DNA of 56,572 bases from Candidatus Kryptoniota bacterium (GCA_036567965.1 DATCTN010000004.1:1-56572), one strand, 5' to 3'. Positions 8,284-16,925 are shown, counted from the first letter of the stretch. A program made the numbers and translations. Notes: generated from the letters alone by a model not told the origin.

Positions 8284-9627
8284 ATGAGAAAGACTGGCAT
8301 GCTTACAGGCTTCATACTTTTCTTCGTATCGCTGGGCAACGTTGTTCACGCACAGGGCTGGCAACAATACGGATATGGAGGAACACTCCCTTCATTCTAT
8401 TCTTTATCTGCGGTGAACGATTCTGTCTGTTGGTTTGGAGGAGACCTTATGTTAACCGTACTTATGCAGCTTCACTACAATGGCAACTCCTACGGCTGGA
8501 GCCAAAATGGCTTAGAGCCGGCAGCATACACTGCGATTTATGGTCGTAGTTCGCTGCTGGCATATACGGGGAGTTCCAACGGTAAGCTTTTCAAAACAAC
8601 GAATGGAGGAACGTCCTGGACAAAACAGTTCACACAATCGAACGGTGCATTTATCGATGGAATATATTTTTGGACTGACAGCGTCGGTATAGCGTACGGT
8701 GATCCTACTGCTTTTCCTAGCACAGGTCCTTTCACCGTAATTCGAACAACCGATGGAGGCACAACGTGGAACGATGTTTCTTCCACCTTGCCTACTGTCA
8801 TTGCACAATTCGGTTACACTCAAAGTTATGATGTTGTTGGAACTCACCTTTGGTTTCCATCCTTTTCTAATGGTGATACCACAGTGGCCCGCTATCTTTT
8901 TCATTCGCGTGATCTTGGCTTGACTTGGGAAGAATTGAATGTCCCGCCGAATTTTGGAGACTTCAGCGTCTCATTTTCGGATTCATCGAATGGACTCATT
9001 ACAAATCATTACGGCAAAATCGCTCGAACCACCGACGGCGGAAGAACATGGTCTGTAAAACAAAATGGTGTTGGATGGGGACCTCTGCAATTTCAAAAAG
9101 GAACAAGCAATGTCTGGATCCAAGGATATTACGATTCTCAAGCTCAGAACAACCCCATATTCTACTCGACAGATTTCGGTTCAACCTGGGGCAAGCAAAC
9201 GAGGAATTCGCCGGTATCTATTATTGGATTCTCCGTTGCAAGCCAGCATGCGGTATGGGCTTGCGGCTACAATTATCTTGTGCTGCGCAATACAACACCT
9301 AACGTTGTAACATCGGTTGTTTCTCAAACGAATGGACCTTCCGTACCCGCTTTATTTGAATTGAGCCAAAACTATCCCAATCCCTTTAACCCAACAACGA
9401 CAATAAAGTATCACGTTGAAAAAGCCGGAAGCACAAAACTTGTGGTGTATGATGTTTTAGGACGAAACGTCCGGACACTTATCAATGATGTTCAGACGGC
9501 CGGATGGCACATGGTCGTCTGGGATGGAACCAACGATGGCCGGCAGAGTGTGTCGACAGGCACATATTTCTATCGGATCGAACAGAACGGACAAACTGAA
9601 TCAAAGAAAATGTTGCTGCTTAAATAA
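8284..9627 (+). CDS. T9SS-exported YCF48/BNR beta-propeller protein
   Basis: 447 residues. AAAGGAAC precedes ATG 8284. Signal peptide ...NVVHAQ. Residues about 30-345 contain scattered BNR-like motifs (TTNGGTSW, TTDGGTTW, TTDGGRTW, STDFGSTW), as in YCF48-type seven-bladed propellers. C-terminal T9SS tail from LSQNYPNPFNPTTTIKY to KKMLLLK; this one is of the FlgD-like variant (VVYDVLGRNVRTL, WDGTNDGR). Unlike the 5978 gene it has no near-identical repeats. Extracellular, function unknown. Confidence 0.85.
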   Translation: MRKTGMLTGFILFFVSLGNVVHAQGWQQYGYGGTLPSFYSLSAVNDSVCWFGGDLMLTVLMQLHYNGNSYGWSQNGLEPAAYTAIYGRSSLLAYTGSSNGKLFKTTNGGTSWTKQFTQSNGAFIDGIYFWTDSVGIAYGDPTAFPSTGPFTVIRTTDGGTTWNDVSSTLPTVIAQFGYTQSYDVVGTHLWFPSFSNGDTTVARYLFHSRDLGLTWEELNVPPNFGDFSVSFSDSSNGLITNHYGKIARTTDGGRTWSVKQNGVGWGPLQFQKGTSNVWIQGYYDSQAQNNPIFYSTDFGSTWGKQTRNSPVSIIGFSVASQHAVWACGYNYLVLRNTTPNVVTSVVSQTNGPSVPALFELSQNYPNPFNPTTTIKYHVEKAGSTKLVVYDVLGRNVRTLINDVQTAGWHMVVWDGTNDGRQSVSTGTYFYRIEQNGQTESKKMLLLK

Positions 9628-9741
9628 ATATCGTGGACGCTGTGGTGAGCGGGATGCCTGTCGACGCTCGTCCCTTGTAGGAGTTGTTACCCCGTGGTTA
9701 ACAGCAGTGCTAATTTAGCATGGCAGGAAAAGGAGTCTTTA

Positions 9742-10145
9742 ATGCAAAGGTCAGTTTATGTTTTCGTTTTCTTACTTCTTGGAAGTTCGTTTCTTCACTG
9801 TCAACCCGGCAAGTCGAATCGCACAACTGAACGCACCGCAAGCACACGCTCGTTTTCGCGCAGGAATTTCACACCCGTTGGAGAACCCCTACGTCTGTAT
9901 CAGGGCAGCCTGCGGTCGGAGATGCATTCGTGAATCCATGGTTTGGATGGGGAGTCGTGACGAACGCTACGGCGGACCCCGAGGAAATTGTCTCAGGAAC
10001 TTGGCGAAGGAATACACTTTCGCAAGGTTATCCATTGATCGGTACTTATGACTCACGGAATAAGATGTGCTTCGATGGCTGTAATATCTCGGACCTTAAT
10101 GGACAAATCCGAGCTCACTTCAATAGAGACTTTAGTGCCTCGTAA
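9742..10145 (+). pseudogene. Decayed exported glycoside-hydrolase-like gene (frameshifted)
   Basis: AAAAGGAG stands seven bases before ATG 9742 and the first 22 residues (VFVFLLLGSSFLHC) look like a signal peptide. That frame stops at 9933. A second frame, open to 10145, gives AVGDAFVNPWFGWG, then GYPLIGTYDSRN. The YPLIG-YDS string resembles the start of GH99/GH71-like domain proteins of this phylum. The gene then ends without the rest of a catalytic domain, so it has a frameshift plus a 3' deletion. The glycosidase assignment rests on a short stretch and is tentative. The rest of the gap to 10463 holds only a minus-strand fragment. Confidence 0.45.
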
Positions 10146-10218
10146 GGTGTCTTTCCCTTTAAGGCACCATGGGTACGAGCGTAGTGACCTGCCCCACGAT
10201 AAGTGTTCCAATGTTTAG

Positions 10219-10371
10219 TTAGGAGTCTCGACCAGGGACCATCTTTCCTCGGGCCATTTTCCGGCCAACAACCCGCAACCCGACCTTTAAAAAGTTCGAG
10301 TCATCGTTCCGATCTGGAAGCAAACGGATTGATTTTATAGACAGGGGATTTCCCGATGATTCGGGGGTAGT
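10219..10371 (-). pseudogene. Minus-strand coding fragment, repeat family member 2
   Basis: 51 open codons ending TAA at 10219-10221 with no start codon. Contains TTPESSGN and then LLPDRNDDSNFLKVGL. The DNA around 10290-10325 is nearly identical to 12268-12303 (shared AGTTCGAGTCATCGTTC on the plus strand), and the protein matches the fragment at 12172-12366 (LLPDPNDDSNYLEVRI) and more weakly the one at 347-580. Family not recognised. Confidence 0.45.
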
Positions 10372-10463
10372 TCACGTTCACCATACCACCTTGTCAATTC
10401 TCAACCAGAGTGTTAATCTTACAGTACAATAGTTTCGACCAGCAGAAGGTGAAAGGCGTTCAA

Positions 10464-12086
10464 ATGAGACTACATTTCCGAACAGGTCCAGTTGGGATGA
10501 AAATTACAATAATACTCTTGCTCGGATTTGCACTCCGTGCAAAAGCTCAAACTCCGCTGACCGCTCAACAAATAGTAAGACAGATGACGAGAGGGATCAA
10601 TATAGGAAATTCGCTGGAAGCATATCCGGGTGGGGAGACATCATGGGGCAATCCTCTTATGCAGAAGAGTTTTTTTGCCGATTTGAGGAGAGCCGGGTTC
10701 AATGCGGTAAGGATTCCCGTAACATGGGGGTACGACAACCGCACGCTGTGGGCGCCGCCGTATACGATAGACAGCACGTTCATGGCGCGGGTGGACACCG
10801 TGGTGAGCTGGGCACTCGATAACGGCCTCTTCGTCATTATGAATGCGCACCATGAAGCGTGGCTTAAAGATACACTTGCAGATAATGCAATTGCCGACAC
10901 AGCATACGTAGATTCAGCTCTCGCCCGCTTCGACAGCATATGGAGTCAGATAGCCACCCATTTCCATGCGAAGTCAGACAGTTTGACATTTGAAATCCTG
11001 AATGAGCCTTATCCTGCACCGGCCGCTGCGGTCAACAAACTGAACGCGCAAGTCCTGAAATTAATTCGCCGCACAAACCCGACGCGCGTCGTTCTGTATT
11101 CAGGCTATATGTGGTCGAACTCCGCTCAGCTCGTCACTGCGCAGATACCTGACTCTTCGGACAAATACCTGATCGGATACTATCATTCTTACGATCCCTG
11201 GCCATTCGGACTCAATGGGGGCGATACATCGAATGCTGTGATCCTATCCGTCATAGAATCTGAGATGAACCAGGCTGCCAGCTGGTCGCAGAGGACGGGT
11301 ATCCCGGTCGTACTCGGTGAATACGGATTCATGAAATCATGCTCGTACAATCCGCGGATGTACGCTTATGCTACTATCGTTGACCAGGCTTTGCAGCACG
11401 GCATCTCGCCATTCGCATGGGACGACGGGGGTGACTTCACGATATTCTATAGAAACAATGGCACATTCAATGAGATCAAAGACATTCTCGCTCACACCTC
11501 TCCTCAATCGCCGACCAACCTGGGGGTCAGCCAGATCAGCGGCGGGGTAAAACTGCAGTGGCACAACAGGAACACCGAGAACGACAGTATCTGGGTACAG
11601 CGCGGAGTTGGCGGCGCGCCGCAACTCGGGGTCAGCGGCGTGACCTTTCTAGATTACATGGAAGTGGGGCCAACCGATTCCGTCTTCGTCGATAGCTTCG
11701 CAACATCTGCTTCAACGTATTATTATCGGCTGAGCGTTACCATGAAAGATTCCAGTGGGCTTCAGTCATATCCAATCATGATAACGGCGACACCGACCGA
11801 GGTCGTCCAGGCAAAGGCCCCGACTAAGTTTCAGTTGATGAACAACTATCCTAACCCCTTTAATCCGACGACAGTGATCAGTTATCAGTTGCCAGTAACC
11901 AGTCACGTGACACTGAGAGTCTATGATGTTCTTGGCAGGGAGGTAGCGGCGTTAGTCAGCGAGAACGAGACTGCTGGATACAAATCGGTGACATTTGATG
12001 CGAGCAAGCTACCAAGCGGCGTGTATCTCTATCAGCTTCAAGCCGGGAATTTCGCGTCAGTGAAGAAGATGCTTCTGATAAAATAA
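10464..12086 (+). CDS. GH5 family endo-glycanase (cellulase-like) with T9SS tail
   Basis: 540 residues from ATG 10464, preceded by GAAAGG; a further 18 codons upstream are open but less likely, and ATG 10497 is an alternative that gives a more compact signal peptide (ILLLGFALRAKAQ). The catalytic domain (about 30-345) is GH5: GINIGNSLEA, HHEAW, acid/base Glu181 in EILNEPYP, YYHSYDPWPF, nucleophile Glu286 in VVLGEYGF, and the WDDGG tryptophan. A fibronectin-like linker (about 350-450) precedes a T9SS tail (YPNPFNPTTVISYQLP ... VKKMLLIK). Such enzymes cleave internal beta-1,4 bonds in cellulose, mannan or mixed glucans. The exact substrate is not decided by the sequence. A terminator follows. 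Confidence 0.9.
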   Translation: MRLHFRTGPVGMKITIILLLGFALRAKAQTPLTAQQIVRQMTRGINIGNSLEAYPGGETSWGNPLMQKSFFADLRRAGFNAVRIPVTWGYDNRTLWAPPYTIDSTFMARVDTVVSWALDNGLFVIMNAHHEAWLKDTLADNAIADTAYVDSALARFDSIWSQIATHFHAKSDSLTFEILNEPYPAPAAAVNKLNAQVLKLIRRTNPTRVVLYSGYMWSNSAQLVTAQIPDSSDKYLIGYYHSYDPWPFGLNGGDTSNAVILSVIESEMNQAASWSQRTGIPVVLGEYGFMKSCSYNPRMYAYATIVDQALQHGISPFAWDDGGDFTIFYRNNGTFNEIKDILAHTSPQSPTNLGVSQISGGVKLQWHNRNTENDSIWVQRGVGGAPQLGVSGVTFLDYMEVGPTDSVFVDSFATSASTYYYRLSVTMKDSSGLQSYPIMITATPTEVVQAKAPTKFQLMNNYPNPFNPTTVISYQLPVTSHVTLRVYDVLGREVAALVSENETAGYKSVTFDASKLPSGVYLYQLQAGNFASVKKMLLIK

Positions 12087-12113
12087 CTGCTCATATAAGT
12101 TGATTCGCGCAAG

Positions 12114-12149
12114 TCTCGTTACGACAAGTCGTGGCGGGATTTCTCTTTC
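12114..12149 (+). terminator. Rho-independent terminator after GH5 gene
   Basis: TCTCGTTACGAC (12114-12125), a two-base loop, and GTCGTGGCGGGA (12128-12139) pair along 12 positions including G-U pairs, followed by TTTCTCTTT. Located 28 bases after the GH5 stop. Confidence 0.7.
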
Positions 12150-12171
12150 GACGGGAGGGGATTCCATGTTC

Positions 12172-12366
12172 TCAGATCACGCGGTCAAAGCCAAGTCTCC
12201 TGTAATCTCCAACCACAGATGACTTTCTTTGGACAAATTTCCTTGAATCACCATGGATTCTAACTTCTAAGTAGTTCGAGTCATCGTTCGGATCGGGGAG
12301 CAAGGCCCACCGGATGTGCAAACCTTCAAGTTGAAAGATCGAATATCGTTTCCTCTTTACGATCAT
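12172..12366 (-). pseudogene. Minus-strand coding fragment, repeat family member 3
   Basis: An open frame of 64 codons (LEGLHIRWALLPDPNDDSN, then YLEVRIHGDSRKF). It has an ATG but no ribosome site. Strong local match to the fragment at 10219-10371. It lies convergent to the GH5 gene, just past its terminator. Could be a small gene, but the match to start-less fragments suggests gene debris. Family not recognised. Confidence 0.4.
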
Positions 12367-12480
12367 TCTCTGTTACACTCATCGTGGAGGATATTTCCCT
12401 CATCTGATTAAAGCGTGTTGCTCACTGAAAGTTTCGGAACTGCCAATGCCTGACGGTATCACTATCTGTGCGCTGGTACG

Positions 12481-12768
12481 CTAAAATGGGAGCAGGTCGA
12501 AACTGATTAGGCTGTCAAAGAAATTCTCCTGGGTTTCCTGACATGAGCGTTTGGCAATTTGCTTTCCTTGTGATCAAGGCTGATTCAATTCGCGGACGAT
12601 CCGCGGAACCTGCTGAAAACATTTACGCATAACTTGATCACACGGGCAATCTTGGCACTCATTGTCAAAGTCACAGAGCTTGTAAGAGACGAAACCGGCG
12701 TCTACCCAAATGCAATTTAGATCGCCTTCTGGTATGACTCGGTTGGAAACCTTTTTCCCTTCCGTAAC
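12481..12768 (-). pseudogene. Decayed GcvH-like protein with Cys-rich N-terminus
   Basis: Directly behind the hybB-like gene on the same strand, the frame reads VIPEGDLNCIWVDAG, FVSYKLCDFDNECQDCP, CDQVMR, then an in-frame TGA (12574-12576), continues FFDSLISFDLLPF, and meets TAG (12481-12483). A short Cys-rich N-terminal segment of the type WxDAGxVxYKLCDxxxxCxxCPFD, followed by a glycine-cleavage-H-like domain, occurs in small proteins of anaerobes near Hdr, Qmo or hydrogenase genes (family memory, not checked). Here there is no usable start codon, an internal stop and no H-like domain, so it is probably a pseudogene. The rest of 12150-12787 shows only the fragment at 12172. Confidence 0.5.
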
Positions 12769-12787
12769 TCAACTGTGTTTGCTCTAA

Positions 12788-14026
12788 TTAGTGTCCCGCA
12801 CGAAAAACCTGCTCCGTGCCAGACTTGACATCATCCTCAGTCATCACGATCTCGTAACTTTCAGCATTGACCGAATCTTCCGCGCTCTTCACGACCGGAA
12901 AAACAGCAAGATTTTTCGCGGCAAGGGCAAACGCTGCGAATCCGATGGCGACTATCATAACGGTAACCGATACTTCAATCAGACTTGGGAAGTATTTTGC
13001 ACCATAATAACGCTCGAGGGCGGTAATGCTGATATCCATCCTGTTGAGCACAAAACCGCTCACGACGAGGACGGCGCTGTAGAATAACCCCTGCCTGCTC
13101 GACCGTATCCTTCGATTCGTCAGCAGCAGAATCGGTGCGACCACTCCCACCAATATTTCAGTCAAGTACAGGGAGGTTTCCAGGTTGAACGTGGAGAGGT
13201 AAGGGAACAGATTGTAGTTAATCACGTCTTCGATCTTGAGTACGAGATAGACTGCAAGCGCCACCACAGTAACCTTTCCGAGTTTCGACAACATGGGCAG
13301 CTCGAGCTCACGTCCAAAAGCTCTCGAGCTGAAAAATGATTCGATCGTGACCATAGCTGGCCCGACGGCAACCGCTGACAGAAAGAACAAGAATGGGAGA
13401 TTTTCCGAATACCACAGAGGATATGTTTTCTCGGGAGTGATCAGGTAAAGAGAACCTAACGAAGACTGATGAAGTGTCGAAAGCATCACGCCTAGAATCA
13501 CAAGTGGGACTGTGAGAGCGCGTATGGCCCTGTTAGCTCTCTCCAGCTTGAGACGTTCGAACACCATTGGACTGAACTCCAATGCAAGCACGGCGGTATA
13601 CAGCATTACGCACCACGCTACCTCGAACATCACCGAGTGCGGATTCCACATGACCAGTGGATGCCAAATGTTCCATGGCCTACCCAGATCAAATAACAAG
13701 GCAAATACCACAAGCACATAGCCGAGAAACGCAGTGAGCACCGCAGGACGAATCAGGGGTTTAAACGCATCCAGATGGAACACATATACAGCAGCCGCGA
13801 CGACAAACCCGCCCGCGGCCAGCCCGACGCCACAAAGAACATCGAAGCCGATCCACAATCCCCATGGGAATTTGTCGCTCAAGTTCGTGGCCGCACCGAG
13901 ACCGAAGACAAATCTTATTGCGGTGGAATAAGCGCCTGCCATGAGAGCCAACAGAAAAACCGATTTCCAGAATGTCATTTGCCTAAACCATTCCCTAAGT
14001 GGCCTGTCGGAGCTGATTCTTTTCAT
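12788..14026 (-). CDS. HybB/NrfD-family quinone-interacting membrane subunit
   Basis: 412 residues with about ten membrane helices. The N-terminal part (FPWGLWIGFDVLCGVGLAAGGF) and the segment DLGRPWNIWHPLVMWNPHS are characteristic of the HybB branch of the NrfD/PsrC family, which exchanges electrons between a periplasmic or cytoplasmic iron-sulphur protein and menaquinone without haem. The ATG overlaps the stop of the upstream ferredoxin gene by four bases (ATGA), so the two are translated together. In E. coli hyb operons these subunits serve a group 1c hydrogenase; here no group 1 hydrogenase genes sit with them, and the nearest hydrogenase is the divergent group-3c-like enzyme. The physical partner is therefore open. 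Confidence 0.85.
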   Translation of the reverse strand: MKRISSDRPLREWFRQMTFWKSVFLLALMAGAYSTAIRFVFGLGAATNLSDKFPWGLWIGFDVLCGVGLAAGGFVVAAAVYVFHLDAFKPLIRPAVLTAFLGYVLVVFALLFDLGRPWNIWHPLVMWNPHSVMFEVAWCVMLYTAVLALEFSPMVFERLKLERANRAIRALTVPLVILGVMLSTLHQSSLGSLYLITPEKTYPLWYSENLPFLFFLSAVAVGPAMVTIESFFSSRAFGRELELPMLSKLGKVTVVALAVYLVLKIEDVINYNLFPYLSTFNLETSLYLTEILVGVVAPILLLTNRRIRSSRQGLFYSAVLVVSGFVLNRMDISITALERYYGAKYFPSLIEVSVTVMIVAIGFAAFALAAKNLAVFPVVKSAEDSVNAESYEIVMTEDDVKSGTEQVFRAGH

Positions 14027-14823
14027 TTTTGTTCTCCGGTGTTTTGCCGTTCATTTTCCTGTTCGTCATCAGCGGCTTTGGATCTTCGTAATTTCTCCTT
14101 GTATTCGGCAACTCTCTTCTTGCGGTTTGTCAGCCACCAGAAGCCGGTCATCAACGTTCCGCCCCATAGGACGTAATCCGGTATCTTCGACATGATGTTC
14201 CAAGTATACTGCGGAAGGGCGGCTTTCGGAAGATCTGTCCTGAAACCGAGTTTCACAAAATCTACGCCGGCCAGATACATGGTCGATGTTCCGCCCACCT
14301 CGGCTTCCCCGAAGACATGCTGGATGTAACCATCGGGTTTTTCCTTGATCTTTTCTTTCGCTGTGCTAAGAAGATCATCACGGTAGCCGAAGACACGTGC
14401 CTGAACAGGACACACTTCCACACACGCCGGCTGCTTCCCTTCCTCAATGCGGTCGAAACACATGTTACACTTTGTAACCTTCGGGTTCGGCTTGTTCCAC
14501 TGGTATTTTGGAACTTGGAACGGACAGGCTTGCATGCAGTAGCGGCATCCGATGCATTTTTCCTCGTCGTAAACTACGGGTCCCTCCAAAGTCTTGTGTA
14601 AAGCGCCAACGGGACAAACGGATGCACATGCCGGATTCTCACAATGCATGCAGAGCCTCGGGACATAAACCTCTCCCCATTGTTGGACAACTGTGTTCTT
14701 CTCGCACGACAGTTCGTGAAGGTCGGTGTGAGGATATCCCCATTTGTCCGCACACGCATCCTCGCACGCCAAACATCCGATGCATTGTGTTGTGTCAACA
14801 AGAATTCCGACCAGCTTATTCAT
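14023..14823 (-). CDS. HybA-like polyferredoxin with C-terminal membrane anchor
   Basis: 266 residues. Four Cys clusters of the dicluster-ferredoxin type: CIGCLACEDAC (residues 15-25), CMHCENPACASVCP, CIGCRYCMQACPF, and CNMCFDRIEEGKQPACVEVCP, together binding four [4Fe-4S] clusters. A C-terminal transmembrane helix (DYVLWGGTLMTGFWWLT, about 217-235) and a charged tail are typical of HybA. No twin-arginine signal peptide is seen, unlike E. coli HybA, so the iron-sulphur domain may face the cytoplasm. AAAGGAGG six bases before ATG 14823. It would pass electrons between a soluble partner and the HybB-like protein. Confidence 0.88.
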   Translation of the reverse strand: MNKLVGILVDTTQCIGCLACEDACADKWGYPHTDLHELSCEKNTVVQQWGEVYVPRLCMHCENPACASVCPVGALHKTLEGPVVYDEEKCIGCRYCMQACPFQVPKYQWNKPNPKVTKCNMCFDRIEEGKQPACVEVCPVQARVFGYRDDLLSTAKEKIKEKPDGYIQHVFGEAEVGGTSTMYLAGVDFVKLGFRTDLPKAALPQYTWNIMSKIPDYVLWGGTLMTGFWWLTNRKKRVAEYKEKLRRSKAADDEQENERQNTGEQK

Positions 14824-14873
14824 GACAGTCCTCCTTTACGACTTCATGGACTATCCTTGGATACTACATCCAT

Positions 14874-14902
14874 ATTGTATTATGCAAGTAAATTAAATTC
14901 AA
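14874..14902 (-). promoter_or_regulatory. Sigma-70-like promoter for the hybA-hybB-like pair
   Basis: On the minus strand TTGAAT, 17 bases, TACAAT, about 50 bases before the hybA-like start codon. Good spacing and four to five consensus matches in each hexamer. Confidence 0.6.
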
Positions 14903-15767
14903 TCTCTTTCCAGACCTCCTATGAGACATGCAACATGACGGCATCGACCGGAATTTCTCCCTCTAAAAGCGTCGTCATTGAACTGAAGAGGATCCGCTCC
15001 GTCTGTCAAAATCGGGGTCATTTCCGCGGTATGATGTTTCTGAATTTCTCAGTTTCTTCCTTCATACAGCGTCCTTCATGCAGCGTCGAGCAACGCTGGA
15101 GTATGATAACACTAATGATATCCGGAAAGGAAACCAAGGAGTTTTGCCACGCGGAAAACTGACATTCGATTCGCCTCCAGCAGGATTTTTGTCATCGAAC
15201 CTGTTCAATTCCCATTCGCAAGACTTCACACTGTCTGAAATGCTTCTCAGGACTTAAGAGTCCGCGTGCAGCTTTTTTACACACCGAGTGGTCGATCAAC
15301 TCCTCACGCCGTCCCTCTGCTCTATCTTGACATTCAAGGTAATGCTTTCTGAGTCCTGTCTCTCCACAACAACGCTCCTCTTCTCCTTCCTAATCTATCT
15401 GAGAACAGTTACCGTTTTCTAGCCTTCTTCCGTCCGGAAAACTTGACAATCGCTGTTAAGAGGGTTACATTTTCACCGAGTCGAGAAAATGGGATGCGGG
15501 CTGTGCTTCGAGCTACTTAAGCTCCAATTCTCTTCGCGCACACCTCTTCGGTTCCGCGTCCCGCTTTCTGCCGTCGCCGCTAACATGGTGCAAGGAGCAT
15601 CCGTGAAACCAGGTGCAATAAAACTCATAACGTCCTTGTCGTAAACGCATTCAGGCCAAACTTAGGTTGCCTGTATATTTGTGTTGATAATTTTCAGAAG
15701 GCATGAAGTCGATGGACGGAGAAATGCTTCACTTCGCGGTTTCCGCGGTCATAGAGGGGCTAACAAG
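14903..15767. other. Divergent intergenic region between hybA-like and qmoC-like genes
   Basis: An 865-bp gap between the two divergent operons. No convincing coding sequence on either strand. Apart from the promoters noted at its left end and at 15443, I see no clear operator or RNA structure. Its length is unusual for this otherwise compact locus, and it may hold regulatory sites or a decayed gene. Confidence 0.5.
15443..15471 (+). promoter_or_regulatory. Candidate promoter for the hydrogenase/Hdr operon
   Basis: TTGACA, 17 bases, TACATT on the plus strand, about 300 bases before the qmoC-like start. Perfect -35 but a long leader, so other promoters closer to the gene are possible. Confidence 0.3.
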
Positions 15768-16925
15768 ATGAACGCAATTGCTGTCCCGGGTTTTGTTGAA
15801 GAGGTCCGCAAGTATGGTACTTTCGATGCGAACGCTTGCCTCAATTGCGGGAGTTGCACGGTCGTGTGTAACCTTTCAAATGATAGCGCATCATTCCCAA
15901 GAAGACCGCTTCAGCTGGCGCTGCTTGGACTGAAAGAGCCGCTGCTGAGGAGCCTCGAACCGTGGCTCTGTTATGACTGCGGCGAATGTTCGATTGCTTG
16001 CCCGCGACAGGCAGAGCCGCGCGAGTCGATGATGACTCTTCGACGGTATCTTGCAGCTGCTTATGATGCGACCCGCATATCGTCGAAGATCCTCACGTCA
16101 AAGGGATGGGAAATCGCTTCACTCGTCTTTGTTGGTGTGCTGGTGTTTGCTCTTGCATTCTTTTATCATCTGTATTACGTACAGCTCTCAGTCAACGATC
16201 TTGTTTCCACACCCATGGGGTTGGAGCACATGTTCGACACCATCATATATTTTACGTATGCAGTTTTTCTAATTTCAATAGTCGTCTTGACGAGCAAGGC
16301 GCTCCGCATGCACCGGTTCACCATGCATAACATGGAGATAAAAGTACCGCTTCGGTTGTACTTCTTTCAAGCAAAGACCATGTTGGTTCACTTGCTGTTT
16401 CAGAAGAACATGAAGAGATGCGATGAGCCGGCTCGGAAGAAGAGATGGTTAGAACACTGGTTGATCGGATTTGCGTTTGCACTTAAGTGTTTCATCGTCA
16501 TTTTTCTTCTGAAGTGGTTCCAAACCGACAGTATTTATCCTCTCTATAATCCTCAGCGATGGGTGGGATATCTTATCGCCGCAATTCTAATCGTTTTTCC
16601 GTTTGAGATAATTTTCAGTCGCCTCCGCAAGCGGGAACTGATGCACAAATTCTCTGAGTCCAGCGACTTTATTCTTCCAATTATGCTTTTTCTTGTTGCC
16701 GTCAGCGGGATACTAGTCCATATCTTTAGGTACCTCGAGTTCTCGATGTCGTGCCACTATGCGTACGCCTTTCATGTTGCAATTGCAGTTTCACTGGTAC
16801 TTGTCGAGCTGCCGTTCGGCAAATTGTCTCATGTAATCTTCCGGCCGCTTGCAATGTACTTCCAGGCAGTGAAAGATAGAGCGGAGGCGGAAGTGATGGC
16901 GACGGCCGAAGGGAAACCGTCATGA
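15768..16925 (+). CDS. QmoC-like subunit: HdrC ferredoxin fused to HdrE cytochrome b
   Basis: 385 residues from ATG 15768 (GAGGGG eight bases upstream); 29 more codons are open upstream but have poor codon quality. N-terminal HdrC-like domain with two [4Fe-4S] motifs: CLNCGSCTVVC (about residues 20-30) and CYDCGECSIACP (about 66-77). The first ends CNLS rather than the usual CP. The rest is a six-helix membrane domain of the HdrE/NarI cytochrome-b type, with likely haem histidines in HIFRYLEFSMSCHYAYAFHV and the terminal KLSHVIFRP motif. This fused layout matches QmoC, the membrane subunit that links a QmoAB complex to menaquinone. It starts the operon and is followed 29 bp later by the HdrA fusion. 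Confidence 0.85.
   Translation: MNAIAVPGFVEEVRKYGTFDANACLNCGSCTVVCNLSNDSASFPRRPLQLALLGLKEPLLRSLEPWLCYDCGECSIACPRQAEPRESMMTLRRYLAAAYDATRISSKILTSKGWEIASLVFVGVLVFALAFFYHLYYVQLSVNDLVSTPMGLEHMFDTIIYFTYAVFLISIVVLTSKALRMHRFTMHNMEIKVPLRLYFFQAKTMLVHLLFQKNMKRCDEPARKKRWLEHWLIGFAFALKCFIVIFLLKWFQTDSIYPLYNPQRWVGYLIAAILIVFPFEIIFSRLRKRELMHKFSESSDFILPIMLFLVAVSGILVHIFRYLEFSMSCHYAYAFHVAIAVSLVLVELPFGKLSHVIFRPLAMYFQAVKDRAEAEVMATAEGKPS

Noticed and set aside
12788-14823. Calling the HybA-HybB-like pair a polysulphide or nitrite reductase (PsrBC/NrfCD)
   Set aside because: The membrane protein matches the HybB branch and the ferredoxin has the HybA-type C-terminal membrane anchor; no catalytic PsrA or NrfA is present.
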